Of a stretch of DNA of 64,000 nucleotides, positions 41,243 through 50,851 are shown one piece after another (position 1 is the first letter of the stretch; each line of letters opens with the position of its first letter). Below the pieces are notes generated by a model. The model was not told where the DNA came from and ran no database searches. It worked only from the letters and a program-made list of their open reading frames with translations. The DNA is from Rhizobium leguminosarum bv. viciae USDA 2370 (lineage in GTDB: Bacteria > Pseudomonadota > Alphaproteobacteria > Rhizobiales > Rhizobiaceae). The stretch spans positions 609,676-673,675 of the forward strand of contig NZ_MRDL01000036.1 in the NCBI RefSeq assembly GCF_002008365.1. The letters run 5' to 3'. The position numbers and the translations under genes were made by a program.

Positions 41243-43078
41243 ATGTTCCAGTCTTTCGAGGTTTCCTCCACGCCGCAATTCGGCAGGGATCGTGTATCGG
41301 CGCTGCGGGCCGGTTTCGATTCGCTCGGCATCGACGCCTTCCTCGTGCCGCGCGCCGACGAGTTCAACGGCGAATATGTTCCTGCAGGTTCCGAGCGTCT
41401 CGCGTGGCTGACGGGCTTTACCGGTTCCGCAGGCATTGCGCTCATCCTGCGCACGCAGGCGATCGTCTTCGTCGACGGGCGCTATGTGACGCAGCTTGCC
41501 GAACAGGTCGACGGTTCGGTCTTTTCGGGCGGCGATCTCGTCAATGAGCCGCCGCATGTCTGGCTTGCGGCAAACGGCAGCAACGGCCTGCGGCTCGGCA
41601 TCGACCCCTGGCTGCATGCGGGTGCCGAGGTGCGCCGTCTGGAAAGAGCCCTTTCGCAGATCGGCGGCACGCTGGTCTTCCTGCCGCACAATCCGCTCGA
41701 CAGGCTTTGGAGCGACCGGCCGGCCGAGCCGCTCGGCGCGGTCAGCATCCAGAACGTCGCGCAGGCCGGCGTGCTGGCGAGAGAGAAGATCGCGACGATC
41801 GCCGCCGATCTTTCGAAGAAGAATCTTGCGGCGGTTTTGATCGCCGATCCCTCTTCTGTCGCCTGGACCTTCAATATTCGTGGCGCCGACGTGCCGCACA
41901 CGCCGCATCCGCTGGCGCGCGCCATCATCCATGCTGACGGCCGGGCCGAGATCTTCCTCGACAAGCGCAAGACCGGCATCGAGCCGGAGGCCTATCTTGC
42001 GCAGATCTGCACGCAGCTGCCGCCCTCGGCGCTGGAGGAGAGGTTGGCTGCCGTTTCGAGGGATGGCGGCCGCGTGCTGATCGACCCGGATATCGCCTCC
42101 TATGCGCTGGCGGAGATCATCCGCAAGGCGGGCGGCGAAGTGGTGGAGGGCGCCGATCCCGCCAAGTTGCCGCGCGCAGTGAAGAACGACGTCGAGATCA
42201 ACGGCTCGGCCGCCGCGCATCTGCAGGACGGTGCGGCGATGGTGGAGTTCCTCTATTGGCTGTCGCAGACAAAACCCGGGACGGTCAGCGAGATCGCTGC
42301 TGCCGAGCATCTCGAAGCGGCGCGCGCCCGCGTCGGCCAGAGCATGCAGAACCCGCTGAAGGACATTTCCTTCGACACGATTTCGGGAGCCGGCGAACAT
42401 GCGGCGATCATGCATTACCGTGTGACGACCGAGACCAACCGGATGATCGAGGCCGGCGAACTCTTCCTGATCGATTCCGGCGCGCAATATATCAACGGCA
42501 CGACCGACATCACCCGCACCGTCGGCATCGGCGCGGCATCAGAAGAGCATCGGCGCTTCTTCACGCTGGTGCTGAAAGGGATGATAGACATCAGCACCGC
42601 GCGTTTCCCGAAGGGCACGCGCGGCTGCGATCTCGATCCGCTGGCGCGCATCGCGCTGTGGCGGGCCGGCGCCGATTTCGCTCACGGCACAGGCCACGGC
42701 GTCGGCTCCTATCTTTCGGTGCATGAGGGGCCGCAGCGCATCTCCAGGCTTTCGACGCAGGAACTGCTGCCCGGCATGATCCTTTCAAACGAGCCGGGCT
42801 ATTACCGGCCCGGCAGCTTCGGCATCCGCATCGAGAACCTGATCTACGTGCGCGGGGCCGAAGAGATCGAGGGCGGCGATGCGCCTATGCTCGGATTCGA
42901 GACGCTGACTTTCTGCCCGATCGACCGCAGCCTCGTCATTCCCGAGCTGCTGACCCATGACGAACTGCACTGGTTCAACGACTATCATCGCCGCACCTGC
43001 GAGGCGCTGATGCCGCTCATCCATGATCACGATGTCAGGGCGTGGCTCGAAAACGCGACGCTGCCGCTGGAATACTAA
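41243..43078 (+). CDS. Aminopeptidase P family protein (M24B)
   Basis: A 611-residue Xaa-Pro aminopeptidase of the long (eukaryotic-type) architecture: two creatinase-like N-domains (about 1-310), then the pita-bread metallopeptidase. The dinuclear metal ligands are visible: Asp in LIDSGAQY, Asp in TDITRTVG, His in GHGVGSYLSVHEGP, Glu in LSNEPGYY and Glu in RIENLIYV. It removes N-terminal residues before proline. The start MFQSFEVSS at 41243 was chosen by family length; ATG 41192 is also in frame. It probably acts in the cytosol. Confidence 0.92.
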   Translation: MFQSFEVSSTPQFGRDRVSALRAGFDSLGIDAFLVPRADEFNGEYVPAGSERLAWLTGFTGSAGIALILRTQAIVFVDGRYVTQLAEQVDGSVFSGGDLVNEPPHVWLAANGSNGLRLGIDPWLHAGAEVRRLERALSQIGGTLVFLPHNPLDRLWSDRPAEPLGAVSIQNVAQAGVLAREKIATIAADLSKKNLAAVLIADPSSVAWTFNIRGADVPHTPHPLARAIIHADGRAEIFLDKRKTGIEPEAYLAQICTQLPPSALEERLAAVSRDGGRVLIDPDIASYALAEIIRKAGGEVVEGADPAKLPRAVKNDVEINGSAAAHLQDGAAMVEFLYWLSQTKPGTVSEIAAAEHLEAARARVGQSMQNPLKDISFDTISGAGEHAAIMHYRVTTETNRMIEAGELFLIDSGAQYINGTTDITRTVGIGAASEEHRRFFTLVLKGMIDISTARFPKGTRGCDLDPLARIALWRAGADFAHGTGHGVGSYLSVHEGPQRISRLSTQELLPGMILSNEPGYYRPGSFGIRIENLIYVRGAEEIEGGDAPMLGFETLTFCPIDRSLVIPELLTHDELHWFNDYHRRTCEALMPLIHDHDVRAWLENATLPLEY

Positions 43079-43108
43079 GATGTCTCGGCGCCGGCCCCGG
43101 GCCGGTGC

Positions 43109-43417
43109 TCAGAACCCGCCGGCATGGCGCCAGATCATCACGACGATCCAGGCGGCGACCAGCATCCATGTGTGGGTGAAGCGCAAGCCGATGAAGAGGG
43201 CGACGATCAGCGCCAGCTTCGATTCCCAGCCGCCGATGAAGAAGGCGGGTGCAACCAGCGTCGTCAGCACGGCGGCCGGCACGGCATTCAGCGCCGCCTC
43301 CATGCGCGGCGGAATGCTCTTCATTCGGGTGATGAGGATATATCCGCCGATGCGGGTGGCGAAGGTGGCAGCTGCTGCGGCCAGGATGACGAGCGCCATG
43401 TGAAGATCGAATTCCAT
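43109..43417 (-). CDS. azlD: AzlD family transport subunit
   Basis: A 102-residue protein with three or four hydrophobic helices (MALVILAAAAATFATRIGGYIL, AALNAVPAAVLTTLVAPAFFI and a C-terminal helix). It is the small subunit of the AzlCD (YgaZH) branched-chain amino acid exporter. It follows azlC by three bases on the minus strand. A GC-rich dyad lies in the 30-base gap to the convergent aminopeptidase gene, without a T-run. Confidence 0.87.
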   Translation of the reverse strand: MEFDLHMALVILAAAAATFATRIGGYILITRMKSIPPRMEAALNAVPAAVLTTLVAPAFFIGGWESKLALIVALFIGLRFTHTWMLVAAWIVVMIWRHAGGF

Positions 43418-43420
43418 GGC

Positions 43421-44152
43421 TCAGACCTCGTGCACTTCGGATTGAAGGGCGTCGGCTTCGAGATCAGGCTCTTGCTGCGGCAAAGGCAGCACGGCGGCGA
43501 GCACGATGCCGACGGCGGCGCCGAGGCTGACATGCCAGGGCGAGCCGACATAGCGGTAGGCGAGCACGGAAGCCACCGCGCTGACGAGCGCCACCGGCAG
43601 GAAATTGTCTCGCTTGCGGAAGCCGAGGACGATGCCAAGGAAATAAGCCGGCAGCAGGATGTCGAGGCCGATGGCCTTGGGATCGCCAATGAAGCCGCCG
43701 AGCATGCCGCCGGCGACGCTGATCAGCACCCAGGGGACGTAGATGATGATGGCGAAGCCGAAATACCAGGCGAAGGTGAGTTGCCGGCCGGCCTCGCCGC
43801 GCTTGACCGCTTCGGCGAATTGCGGATCGACGAGCAGGAAAAAGGTGAAGAATTTCTGCACCGGCGTGAAATGGCCGATGTAGCGCGCCAGGGCCGCCGA
43901 ATAGAGCACGTGGCGGAAATTGACGGCGAGGATCGACAGCACGATCAGCCAGGCGTGGACATTGTGACCGAAGAGTTCGATACCGACCATCTGGCTAGCG
44001 CCGGCGTAGACGGTGGCGCTCATGAAGGCGGTTTCGGAGAGCGACAAGCCGTTTTCGACCGCAAGCGCTCCGAAGAGAGCGCCAAAGGGCGCGGATGCCA
44101 GCGCAACGGCGGAGCCACCCCGCAAACCTTCAACAAAGTCGGCGCGATTCAT
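43421..44152 (-). CDS. azlC: AzlC family branched-chain amino acid exporter
   Basis: A 243-residue polytopic membrane protein starting MNRADFVEGLRGG. Family motifs are PFGALFGALAVENGLS, FMSATVYAGASQMVGIEL and VNFRHVLYSAALARY. Together with AzlD it forms an exporter of leucine, isoleucine, valine or analogues in the inner membrane. It is the first gene of a two-gene minus-strand operon, divergent from the DUF2164 gene. Confidence 0.9.
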   Translation of the reverse strand: MNRADFVEGLRGGSAVALASAPFGALFGALAVENGLSLSETAFMSATVYAGASQMVGIELFGHNVHAWLIVLSILAVNFRHVLYSAALARYIGHFTPVQKFFTFFLLVDPQFAEAVKRGEAGRQLTFAWYFGFAIIIYVPWVLISVAGGMLGGFIGDPKAIGLDILLPAYFLGIVLGFRKRDNFLPVALVSAVASVLAYRYVGSPWHVSLGAAVGIVLAAVLPLPQQEPDLEADALQSEVHEV

Positions 44153-44282
44153 GCGATCTTGTCCAGTTGGAATACAAGTTTTCCCTTATGGTCTATGGCT
44201 TGCAACAGCAATTGAATTTCCTTGATTGACCAATCGATTTTGCTGAACCATCAAAGTCCCGATCGCATTCGGCAAAGAGGCA

Positions 44283-44549
44283 ATGATGAAGAAGATCGAA
44301 TTTTCGAAGGAGGCGAAGGCGACGATCGTTGCCAGCATTCGCCGCTATTTCGAGGCCGAGCTCGACCAGCCGATCGGTGTGCTGCCGGCGGAATTCCTGC
44401 TCGATTTCTTCGCGGACGAGATCGGCGCCCATTATTACAACCAGGGCCTTCGTGATGCGCATGCGGCGCTTCTGAGGAAGATGGAGGACCTGGCCGAGGA
44501 CATCTATCTGCTGGAGCGAGACGACAAGAGCAAAGGCACTGCTGCATAG
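44283..44549 (+). CDS. DUF2164 domain protein
   Basis: An 88-residue cytosolic protein. The sequence IVASIRRYFEAELDQPIGVL, the LLDFFADEIGAHYYNQGLRD block and a helical C-terminus match the DUF2164 family from memory. The function is unknown. Two adjacent ATG codons (44283 and 44286) follow AAAGAGGC; either may be used. Confidence 0.83.
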   Translation: MMKKIEFSKEAKATIVASIRRYFEAELDQPIGVLPAEFLLDFFADEIGAHYYNQGLRDAHAALLRKMEDLAEDIYLLERDDKSKGTAA

Positions 44550-44652
44550 TTTTAAGGCGTTCCTTGCGCATTTGAAGGGACGCGCTGCGCTGCAGCCGAT
44601 AACGGGACGCGGCGGCGCCGCGCCCGGCAAAGATTGCGGAAGGCAGAAGGCA

Positions 44653-45318
44653 TCAGCCCTCGCGCTTCATCCTCTCCCGGCGGGCGATTTCGGCCTCCGA
44701 GGGCTGCGCCAGTTCGAACGTGCCTGTCTTGATTGCGCCAGCACGCTCGTAGACGCTCATGATGACGCCTGTCGTCGATACCGTGTTGGCGGTGAGCTTC
44801 AGCGCCTCCGGCTTGGCGCCTTGACCGAACAGGCGTTTGCCCGGGCCAAGCACGAGCGGGAAAGTCAGAAGCCGCAACTCGTCGATCAGGTCATGCGCCA
44901 ACAGGGTCTGCAACAGGCCGCTGCTGCCCTGTGTCAGGAGCACGGGGCCATCCAGCTGCTTCAACCGGGCGATTTCGGCAGCTGCATCGCCGCGCAGGGC
45001 GACGGAATTTGCCCAGGTGAGCGGCTCTGCGGAAGTGGTCGCGACATATTTGGTCACGGCGTTGAAGACTTTGCCGATCGGATCGTCTTTCCCGACGAAG
45101 GGCCAGTGCGCGGCGAAGATTTCGTAGGTCTTGCGGCCGAGCAGCAGTTCGAAGGGATCGGTAAAGATCCCGCCCATGAACTGGCCCATCGGCTCGTCCC
45201 AATAGTTGACGGTCCAGCCGCCCTGAGTGAAGCCGCCGGTCGGATCCTCCCGCGGCCCACCGGGCGCCTGCATGACGCCGTCCAAACTCACGAAGGCGGC
45301 AGCAACTAACTTTCTCAT
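44653..45318 (-). CDS. Dihydrofolate reductase family protein (RibD C-terminal-like)
   Basis: A 221-residue protein with the DHFR/RibD_C fold: MRKLVAAAFVSLDGVMQAPG at the start, LLLGRKTYEIFAAHWP, and DGPVLLTQGSSGLLQTLLAHD..DELRLLTFPLVLGPGKRLF. These YyaP/YwjB-like proteins are probably NADPH-dependent reductases with unknown substrate, not the folate enzyme. A GGGAG site precedes the ATG at 45318. It is convergent with the DUF2164 gene. Confidence 0.83.
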   Translation of the reverse strand: MRKLVAAAFVSLDGVMQAPGGPREDPTGGFTQGGWTVNYWDEPMGQFMGGIFTDPFELLLGRKTYEIFAAHWPFVGKDDPIGKVFNAVTKYVATTSAEPLTWANSVALRGDAAAEIARLKQLDGPVLLTQGSSGLLQTLLAHDLIDELRLLTFPLVLGPGKRLFGQGAKPEALKLTANTVSTTGVIMSVYERAGAIKTGTFELAQPSEAEIARRERMKREG

Positions 45319-45417
45319 CTCTCAACTCCCATTGTTGGTGCGTTCAGAGCCAAGGACGGATTGACTTGCACCGATCCGACATTCGATGCGATTTTTTCGG
45401 GCGTTATCCGAGCTAAA

Positions 45418-46044
45418 CTAGCCGGCTAGGACCTTGGCGCTGTCGATGATCGCGATGCCATGCGCCCGCATTTCCTCGATGGCGGCGGCGACGCCTTCGG
45501 GGGTGATGCCGCGGCTTGCATCCTTGATGAAGCGCACGCGGACACCAGGCATCATCTCCAGCGCGTCGAGCGCAGAGAATTTGACGCAATAGTCGGTTGC
45601 CAGTCCGCAGACGTCTAGGTCGGTGACGCCCTGGTCCTCGAGGAAATCGGAAAGGCCGGTCGAGGCGTCGCGGTCATTGTCGCGGAAGGCCGAATAGCTG
45701 TCGATATAGGGATTCTCGCCCTTCTGCTGGATCAGGTCGATCTCTTCGGATTTGAGCTCGGGATGCAGTTCGGCATCAAGCGTACCCTGAATACAGTGGT
45801 CGGGCCACATCATCTGCGGTTTGCCCGACAGTTCCCCCATCTCGAAGGGGGCGGCACCCGGATGGGCGGAGGCAAAGCTGCCATGGCCAGACGGATGCCA
45901 GTCCTGCGAGGCGACGATCAAATCGTATTTGCCGCTATCGATCAGTCTGTTTGCGACGGGAACCACCTTGTCGCCCTCCGGCACCGGCAGATTGCCGCCC
46001 GGACAGAAGCCGTTCTGAATATCGACGAGCAGCAGCGCTTTCAT
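45418..46044 (-). CDS. pncA: Nicotinamidase
   Basis: A 208-residue cysteine hydrolase converting nicotinamide to nicotinate for NAD salvage. The catalytic triad is visible as Asp in LLLVDIQNGFCPGG, Lys in QQKGENPYIDSYSAF and Cys in CGLATDYCVKF. Metal-binding residues lie in ASQDWHPSGHGSF. The ATG at 46044 (MKALLLVD) follows GAAGGGATT; an in-frame start 15 codons upstream is not family-like. Confidence 0.92.
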   Translation of the reverse strand: MKALLLVDIQNGFCPGGNLPVPEGDKVVPVANRLIDSGKYDLIVASQDWHPSGHGSFASAHPGAAPFEMGELSGKPQMMWPDHCIQGTLDAELHPELKSEEIDLIQQKGENPYIDSYSAFRDNDRDASTGLSDFLEDQGVTDLDVCGLATDYCVKFSALDALEMMPGVRVRFIKDASRGITPEGVAAAIEEMRAHGIAIIDSAKVLAG

Positions 46045-46376
46045 CAAGGCCAATCCCTTCGCTTTATTGCAGTGCAAGACGCCAAGCACACTGAATGGAT
46101 CAACTAGTGGATTTCCAGGCGCGGACGCGCAAGTGTTAATTCTGGCACTAGCGGTAGTAAGTCGTCGAAACAGAATGCTCTAATGCAATCATTGCGTTAG
46201 CTGGCGGCGGTTCTCGTGTTGAAATGGAGCGGAGGGATGAGGACGGCTCGTGCATGATTTCCGGATCGCAGCCCGCGACGGTGGCAATTGCCGGCAAATC
46301 GATCTGCCTGCGTAGGACGCCTTTGTGCGGCATCGATGGATCGAGGCTCCCCCGGCAGAGCCCGGATCTTGGCCAG
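46045..46376. other. Intergenic region between pncA and the EF-hand gene
   Basis: This 332-base stretch must carry the pncA promoter and the 3' end of the EF-hand transcript. Open frames on both strands have no ribosome site or recognisable product. No hairpin with a T-run was found. Confidence 0.4.
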
Positions 46377-46874
46377 CTAGACCGCCGCCACGTCATCGGC
46401 TGCGGAATCACCTGCTGCGGCGGAAGCGCCGTAGGTATTGCGGTAGGCCTGAAGGGCCGTCTGCATGTCGCTCAACACCTTGGTGAGGAGCGGATCGCTA
46501 TCACCTGAAGTCTTGATGCTGTTCGGATCGGCGGCGAGGAATTCGGACTCAGTCAACTTGCCGTCGCCATTCGTATCCATCGCTGCGAAGACGCCCTTGG
46601 AATCGTCGTCGCTCTGATCGCTGCCGTCGCCCTGATCGTCGCTGCCGTCGGTCTTCTGCATGGACAGCATCAGCGACAGGATATCGGCGGTGATCTTCTT
46701 GACGATATCGGTGCTGCTGTCGTCGCTGTCGGTCGACGTCGTGCCCGATGTCGATGACGGCGAGGCGGCGGCCAACTCGTCCGCCGAAATGACACCGTCG
46801 CCATTCTTGTCGAGGCTGGAAAGTGGAGACTGGTACTGGGTCACTGTGCTGCCGAGAGATGAAACACTGGTCAC
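46377..46874 (-). CDS. EF-hand domain protein
   Basis: A 165-residue acidic protein with two canonical calcium loops: DKNGDGVISADE (22-33) and DTNGDGKLTESE (100-111). Between them lies a Ser/Thr/Asp-rich linker and a short hydrophobic helix (IVKKITADILSLMLSMQK). The C-terminus is alanine-rich. It starts with GTG at 46874, fixed by a GGAGG site five bases upstream. No signal peptide is evident. It probably binds Ca2+; its partner is unknown. Similar small Asp/Ser-rich EF-hand proteins occur in other rhizobia. Confidence 0.8.
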   Translation of the reverse strand: MTSVSSLGSTVTQYQSPLSSLDKNGDGVISADELAAASPSSTSGTTSTDSDDSSTDIVKKITADILSLMLSMQKTDGSDDQGDGSDQSDDDSKGVFAAMDTNGDGKLTESEFLAADPNSIKTSGDSDPLLTKVLSDMQTALQAYRNTYGASAAAGDSAADDVAAV

Positions 46875-47273
46875 TTGAACCTCCTTTGAAAAGTTCGTCG
46901 TGAAGCCTGCCTTTCATGGGCGGGCAGCCTTTGGGCTAAGCTGATTTGCGCAAAGCGTCAAAGCGACGTTTTGACAGGGTAGAAGTGCGATTGACGGCGC
47001 GGGGCGACGCACGTTAACCTTTCGGTTACCAAAACTGTCTCATTGGAATTATTGGCTTTTTTTGGCGGCCCATGGGTTCCGGCGAGCGGAAGCACATGCG
47101 TGCGATAGCAGGAGATCGCGCCGGTGCGGCTTGCGGAAGGGGCGATGGGCGATATACCAGCTCTCCGCCGCTGCGGCATTTCGTCCGCCTTCTCGAAGCG
47201 CTACGCCAGGTCGATCTTGCTCCCTGCCGCGATTTCTGCCTTTCTTGCCTCAGCAGCAAGCCGGAGCGAAGCC
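46875..47273. other. Divergent intergenic region
   Basis: A 399-base gap with the promoters of the EF-hand gene (minus) and the small membrane protein (plus). A short dyad GTTAACC-N4-GGTTA lies near 47013-47028 and could be a regulator site. Frames extending the downstream gene leftwards lack a family-like start. Confidence 0.4.
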
Positions 47274-47621
47274 ATGTCCGAGCCCGATCCAGACGAAAAG
47301 ATCGATGCGACGTTCCGCAACGGATCGCTGACGGCGGCCGGGATCATCCTCGGCTTCTCCCTTAATTTTATTAGTGTCTGGGTTTCCAATCCCAACGACT
47401 GGAGCCGCATCGATATTCCGCCGATGCTGTTTCTGACCATCGGCATCGCCGTCCAGGTGAAGGTCTTTGCCGATCTGCTCGCGCGCGACTCTCTCTTTGC
47501 CGTCAAATATGATCGGTCTCGCCGGCTCTTCCTGATTGGATTGGGAATCGTCGCCGCCGGAATCGGCATTGCCCTGATCAACGATATTCTCGGGCTCGGA
47601 AGGATGCGGATGCTCGGGTGA
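47274..47621 (+). CDS. Small membrane protein of unknown function
   Basis: A 115-residue protein with a short acidic cytoplasmic start (MSEPDPDEKIDATFRNG) and three predicted membrane helices: LTAAGIILGFSLNFISVWV, IPPMLFLTIGIAVQVKVFA and RLFLIGLGIVAAGIGIALI. I do not recognise a named family. GGAGC lies seven bases before the ATG at 47274. It is convergent with uvrD, 27 bases apart. Confidence 0.65.
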   Translation: MSEPDPDEKIDATFRNGSLTAAGIILGFSLNFISVWVSNPNDWSRIDIPPMLFLTIGIAVQVKVFADLLARDSLFAVKYDRSRRLFLIGLGIVAAGIGIALINDILGLGRMRMLG

Positions 47622-47648
47622 AGGTTTTCGCGCCGTGTTGATGCCAGG

Positions 47649-50129
47649 TCAAACGCGCTCGACGAACCCGTCCAATACCCGCTTCTGTCCGGCCCGGTCG
47701 AACTCGATCGTCAGCTTGTTGCCTTCGATGCCGGTGATGTTGCCGTTGCCGAATTTCAGGTGGAACACGCGGTCGCCGAGCGTGAACCTCGACGGTTCCG
47801 ATGAGGTCGATTTCGCCACCAGCTCGCCTTCGATCGTGCGCCCCTTGGGGCCGCTCTCGCCGTAGCCGATGCGTTCGACGGCGTGGCCGGAGCGGGTGCC
47901 CCAATTGTCGCGCGTGGCATCGGTCTTGTTGGCCTGGGCGCGTTTCCAGCCGGGAGTGGAATAGGAGTTGGCGAAGGGTTCGGCCTTGTCGAAGCGGGAC
48001 TGGCCGTAGCCGCCGCGACCGTAACCGCCGTAGCTCTGCTCCATTTCGGCGACCTCGACATGGGTTTCCGGCAGTTCATCGAGGAAACGCGAGGGCAGGG
48101 TCGATTGCCAGAGACCATGGATGCGGCGGTTGGAGACGAACCAGATATGGCAGCGGTGCTTGGCGCGGGTGATGCCGACATAGGCGAGGCGGCGTTCCTC
48201 CTCCAAGCCGGCGCGGCCGCTCTCATCCAGCGAGCGCTGGTGCGGGAAGAGGCCTTCCTCCCAGCCGGGCAGGAAGACGGTGTCGAATTCCAGGCCCTTG
48301 GCCGAATGCAGCGTCATGATCGACACGGCGTCGAGGTTCTCGTTGGTCTCGGCATCCATCACCAGCGAGACGTGTTCGAGGAAGCCGCGCATCGACTCGA
48401 AGCTTTCCATCGAGCGGATCAGTTCCTTGAGGTTCTCAAGGCGGCCGGGGGCTTCGGCGCTCTTGTCGTTCTTCCACATGTCGGTATAGCCGGACTCTTC
48501 GAGGATCTGCTCGGCAAGTTCGGTATGCGGTGTGTTTTCAAGCAGTTCCTGCCATCGGCGGAAAGATTGAATCACGTCGAAGAGCGCCTTTCGCGCCTTC
48601 GGCTTCAGCTCGTCCGTCTCGATAATGTCGGCCGCCGCCGCAAGCATTGGTATATCGCGGGCGCGGGCATAGTCGTGCAGCGCACGTACCGTCGTGTCGC
48701 CGAGGCCGCGCTTCGGCGTGTTGATGATGCGTTCGAAGGCGAGGTCGTCGGAGGCTTGAGCGACCAAGCGAAAATAGGCCATGGCATCGCGGATTTCCAG
48801 GCGCTCGTAGAAGCGCGGGCCGCCGATGACACGGTAGTTGAGGCCGAGGGTGACGAAGCGGTCTTCGAATTCGCGCATCTGGAAGGAGGCGCGCACGAGG
48901 ATCGCCATGTCGTTCAGCAGATGCTTGCCGCGCTGGAGCTGCTCGATCTCCTCGCCGATGGCGCGGGCTTCCTCCTCCGAATCCCAGGAGGCGTGGACCT
49001 GCACCTTGACGTCGTCGGGATCGGAGCGGTCGGTGAACAGCGTCTTGCCGAGGCGGCCCTCATTATGGGCGATCAGATGGGCAGCGGCGCCGAGGATATG
49101 TTCGGTCGAGCGGTAATTGCGCTCGAGCTTAATCACCTTGGCGCCGGGGAAATCCTTTTCGAAGCGCAGGATATTGTCGACCTCCGCGCCGCGCCAGCCA
49201 TAGATCGACTGATCGTCGTCGCCGACGCAGCAGACGTTCTGCGGCTCGCCCTTGGGGCGCTGGGCGAGAAGCCTGAGCCACATGTACTGGGCGGTGTTGG
49301 TGTCCTGATACTCGTCGACGAGGATATAGCGGAAGCGGCCGTGATATTCCTTCAAGAGATCTGGGTTCTTGCGGAAGATCGCAATCGGATGCATCAGCAG
49401 GTCGCCGAAGTCGCAGGCGTTCAGCGTCGTCAGGCGCGCCTGATAGGCAAAATAGAGATCGCGGCCGCGGCCATTGGCAAAGGCGCGGGCGTCGCCCTCG
49501 GGGATATCGGCGGGGCCGAGACCCTTGTTCTTCCAGGTGTCGATCATGCCGGCGAACTGCTTGGCCGGCCAGCGCTTGTCGTCGAGGCCTTCGGCCTGGA
49601 TCAACTGCTTGATCAGGCGGACGACGTCGTCGGTATCGAGAATGGTGAAATCGGAGCGCAGGCCGACGAGCTCGCCGTGGCGGCGCAGAAGTTTGACGCC
49701 GATCGAGTGGAAGGTGCCGAGCCAGGGCATGCCTTCGACGGCGCCACCGACGAGCAGCGCGATGCGCTCCTTCATCTCGCGGGCCGCCTTGTTGGTGAAG
49801 GTGACGGCGAGGATCTGCGAGGGGAAGGCACGGCCGGTGTTGAGGATATGGGCAATGCGGGTCGTCAGTACGCGCGTCTTGCCGGTGCCGGCGCCGGCCA
49901 GCACGAGGACGGGGCCTTCCAACGTTTCGACGGCTTCGGTCTGCTCGGGGTTCAGCCCGGCGAGGTAATCCGGCCGCTTGCCACCGTCGCGAGCCGCCAT
50001 GGCGCGCGCCGCGATGCCGCCGCCGGCGACGGGCGCCCTTTCGGCGGGTGCGGCAGGCGGCTGCGGCTTGCGCGCCATCTCGCCCGGCTCTTCGTCGAAG
50101 AAGGGCATATCGTCGAAACTATTGCTCAT
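47649..50129 (-). CDS. uvrD: ATP-dependent DNA helicase UvrD/PcrA
   Basis: An 826-residue superfamily 1A 3'-5' helicase for nucleotide excision and mismatch repair. A disordered Pro/Ala-rich N-terminus of about 50 residues precedes the Q motif (LNPEQTEAVETLEGPVLVL), Walker A GAGTGKT (79-85), motif Ia TFTNKAAREMKER, Walker B VDEYQDTN, GDDDQSIYGWRGA, motif V MTLHSAKGLEFD and motif VI VGITRAK. A C-terminal Tudor-like segment (GDRVFHLKFGNGNITGIEG) matches the RNA polymerase-binding module of PcrA/UvrD. Confidence 0.96.
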   Translation of the reverse strand: MSNSFDDMPFFDEEPGEMARKPQPPAAPAERAPVAGGGIAARAMAARDGGKRPDYLAGLNPEQTEAVETLEGPVLVLAGAGTGKTRVLTTRIAHILNTGRAFPSQILAVTFTNKAAREMKERIALLVGGAVEGMPWLGTFHSIGVKLLRRHGELVGLRSDFTILDTDDVVRLIKQLIQAEGLDDKRWPAKQFAGMIDTWKNKGLGPADIPEGDARAFANGRGRDLYFAYQARLTTLNACDFGDLLMHPIAIFRKNPDLLKEYHGRFRYILVDEYQDTNTAQYMWLRLLAQRPKGEPQNVCCVGDDDQSIYGWRGAEVDNILRFEKDFPGAKVIKLERNYRSTEHILGAAAHLIAHNEGRLGKTLFTDRSDPDDVKVQVHASWDSEEEARAIGEEIEQLQRGKHLLNDMAILVRASFQMREFEDRFVTLGLNYRVIGGPRFYERLEIRDAMAYFRLVAQASDDLAFERIINTPKRGLGDTTVRALHDYARARDIPMLAAAADIIETDELKPKARKALFDVIQSFRRWQELLENTPHTELAEQILEESGYTDMWKNDKSAEAPGRLENLKELIRSMESFESMRGFLEHVSLVMDAETNENLDAVSIMTLHSAKGLEFDTVFLPGWEEGLFPHQRSLDESGRAGLEEERRLAYVGITRAKHRCHIWFVSNRRIHGLWQSTLPSRFLDELPETHVEVAEMEQSYGGYGRGGYGQSRFDKAEPFANSYSTPGWKRAQANKTDATRDNWGTRSGHAVERIGYGESGPKGRTIEGELVAKSTSSEPSRFTLGDRVFHLKFGNGNITGIEGNKLTIEFDRAGQKRVLDGFVERV

Positions 50130-50374
50130 GGCGCGTAATGTAGTGATTCGGGAAGGAAAGACCAGAAAAGATGTTCTGCTTTCATTCCCGAGCCGCCGCT
50201 ATCCCGGGCGGTGGGTTGCGGGCAGCAATGCCGCCGCAGAGCGCGGCCATGGTGGTCACGCGGGCGAGCGGGGCTAAAATTCGGTTCGCGGCCTGTCGGA
50301 ACCGGCGCCGATGGGGCGTCCTTGGGTCATCGGACAGCAGTCCGGATCAACACCGTCAACAAGGAGGCCGTTTC

Positions 50375-50851
50375 ATGCCGAAGGTCGTTTCAAATCTCTG
50401 GTTCGCCGAGGAAGCACGCGAAGCCGTCGAATTCTATGTGTCTGTTATCCCGGACTCCAGGATCGGTCGCACCACCATTTTGCCGGCGGAAACGCCGAGC
50501 GGGCCTCCCGGCAGTGTCGAACTGATCGAGTTCACGCTCGCCGACCAGGCCTTCCTGGCGATGAAGGCCGGCCCGCTCGATAGCTTCAATCATTCCTTCT
50601 CGATCGCGATTCTTGTGGAAAGCCAGGCCGAGATCGATCGGATATGGGAGGCATTTCTCGCCAATGGCGGCACGCCGGAGGCCTGCGGCTGGCTGAAGGA
50701 CCGCTGGGGTCTTTCCTGGCAGATCGTGCCGCGCATGCTGTCGGAAATGATCGCCGACAGCAACCGCGAGCGGGCCAGGCGCGTAACCGAAGTGATGCTC
50801 GGCATGGTCAAGATCGATGTCGCCGCGCTGGAGAAGGCATTCAATGGCTGA
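50375..50851 (+). CDS. VOC family protein (PhnB/YjdN-like)
   Basis: A 158-residue glyoxalase-fold protein: NLWFAEEAREAVEFYVSVIP at the start, FTLADQAFLAMKAGP, and the terminal WGLSWQIVPRMLSEMI. This matches the old '3-demethylubiquinone-9 3-methyltransferase' domain name for PhnB-like proteins; they are not true methyltransferases. The function is unknown. The AAGGAGG ribosome site and ATG at 50375 are unambiguous. Confidence 0.85.
   Translation: MPKVVSNLWFAEEAREAVEFYVSVIPDSRIGRTTILPAETPSGPPGSVELIEFTLADQAFLAMKAGPLDSFNHSFSIAILVESQAEIDRIWEAFLANGGTPEACGWLKDRWGLSWQIVPRMLSEMIADSNRERARRVTEVMLGMVKIDVAALEKAFNG

Noticed and set aside
47883..50138. 751-residue plus-strand open frame
   Set aside because: It is the antisense of uvrD, with no ribosome site or recognisable domain; long antisense frames are common in GC-rich genes with strong third-position bias.
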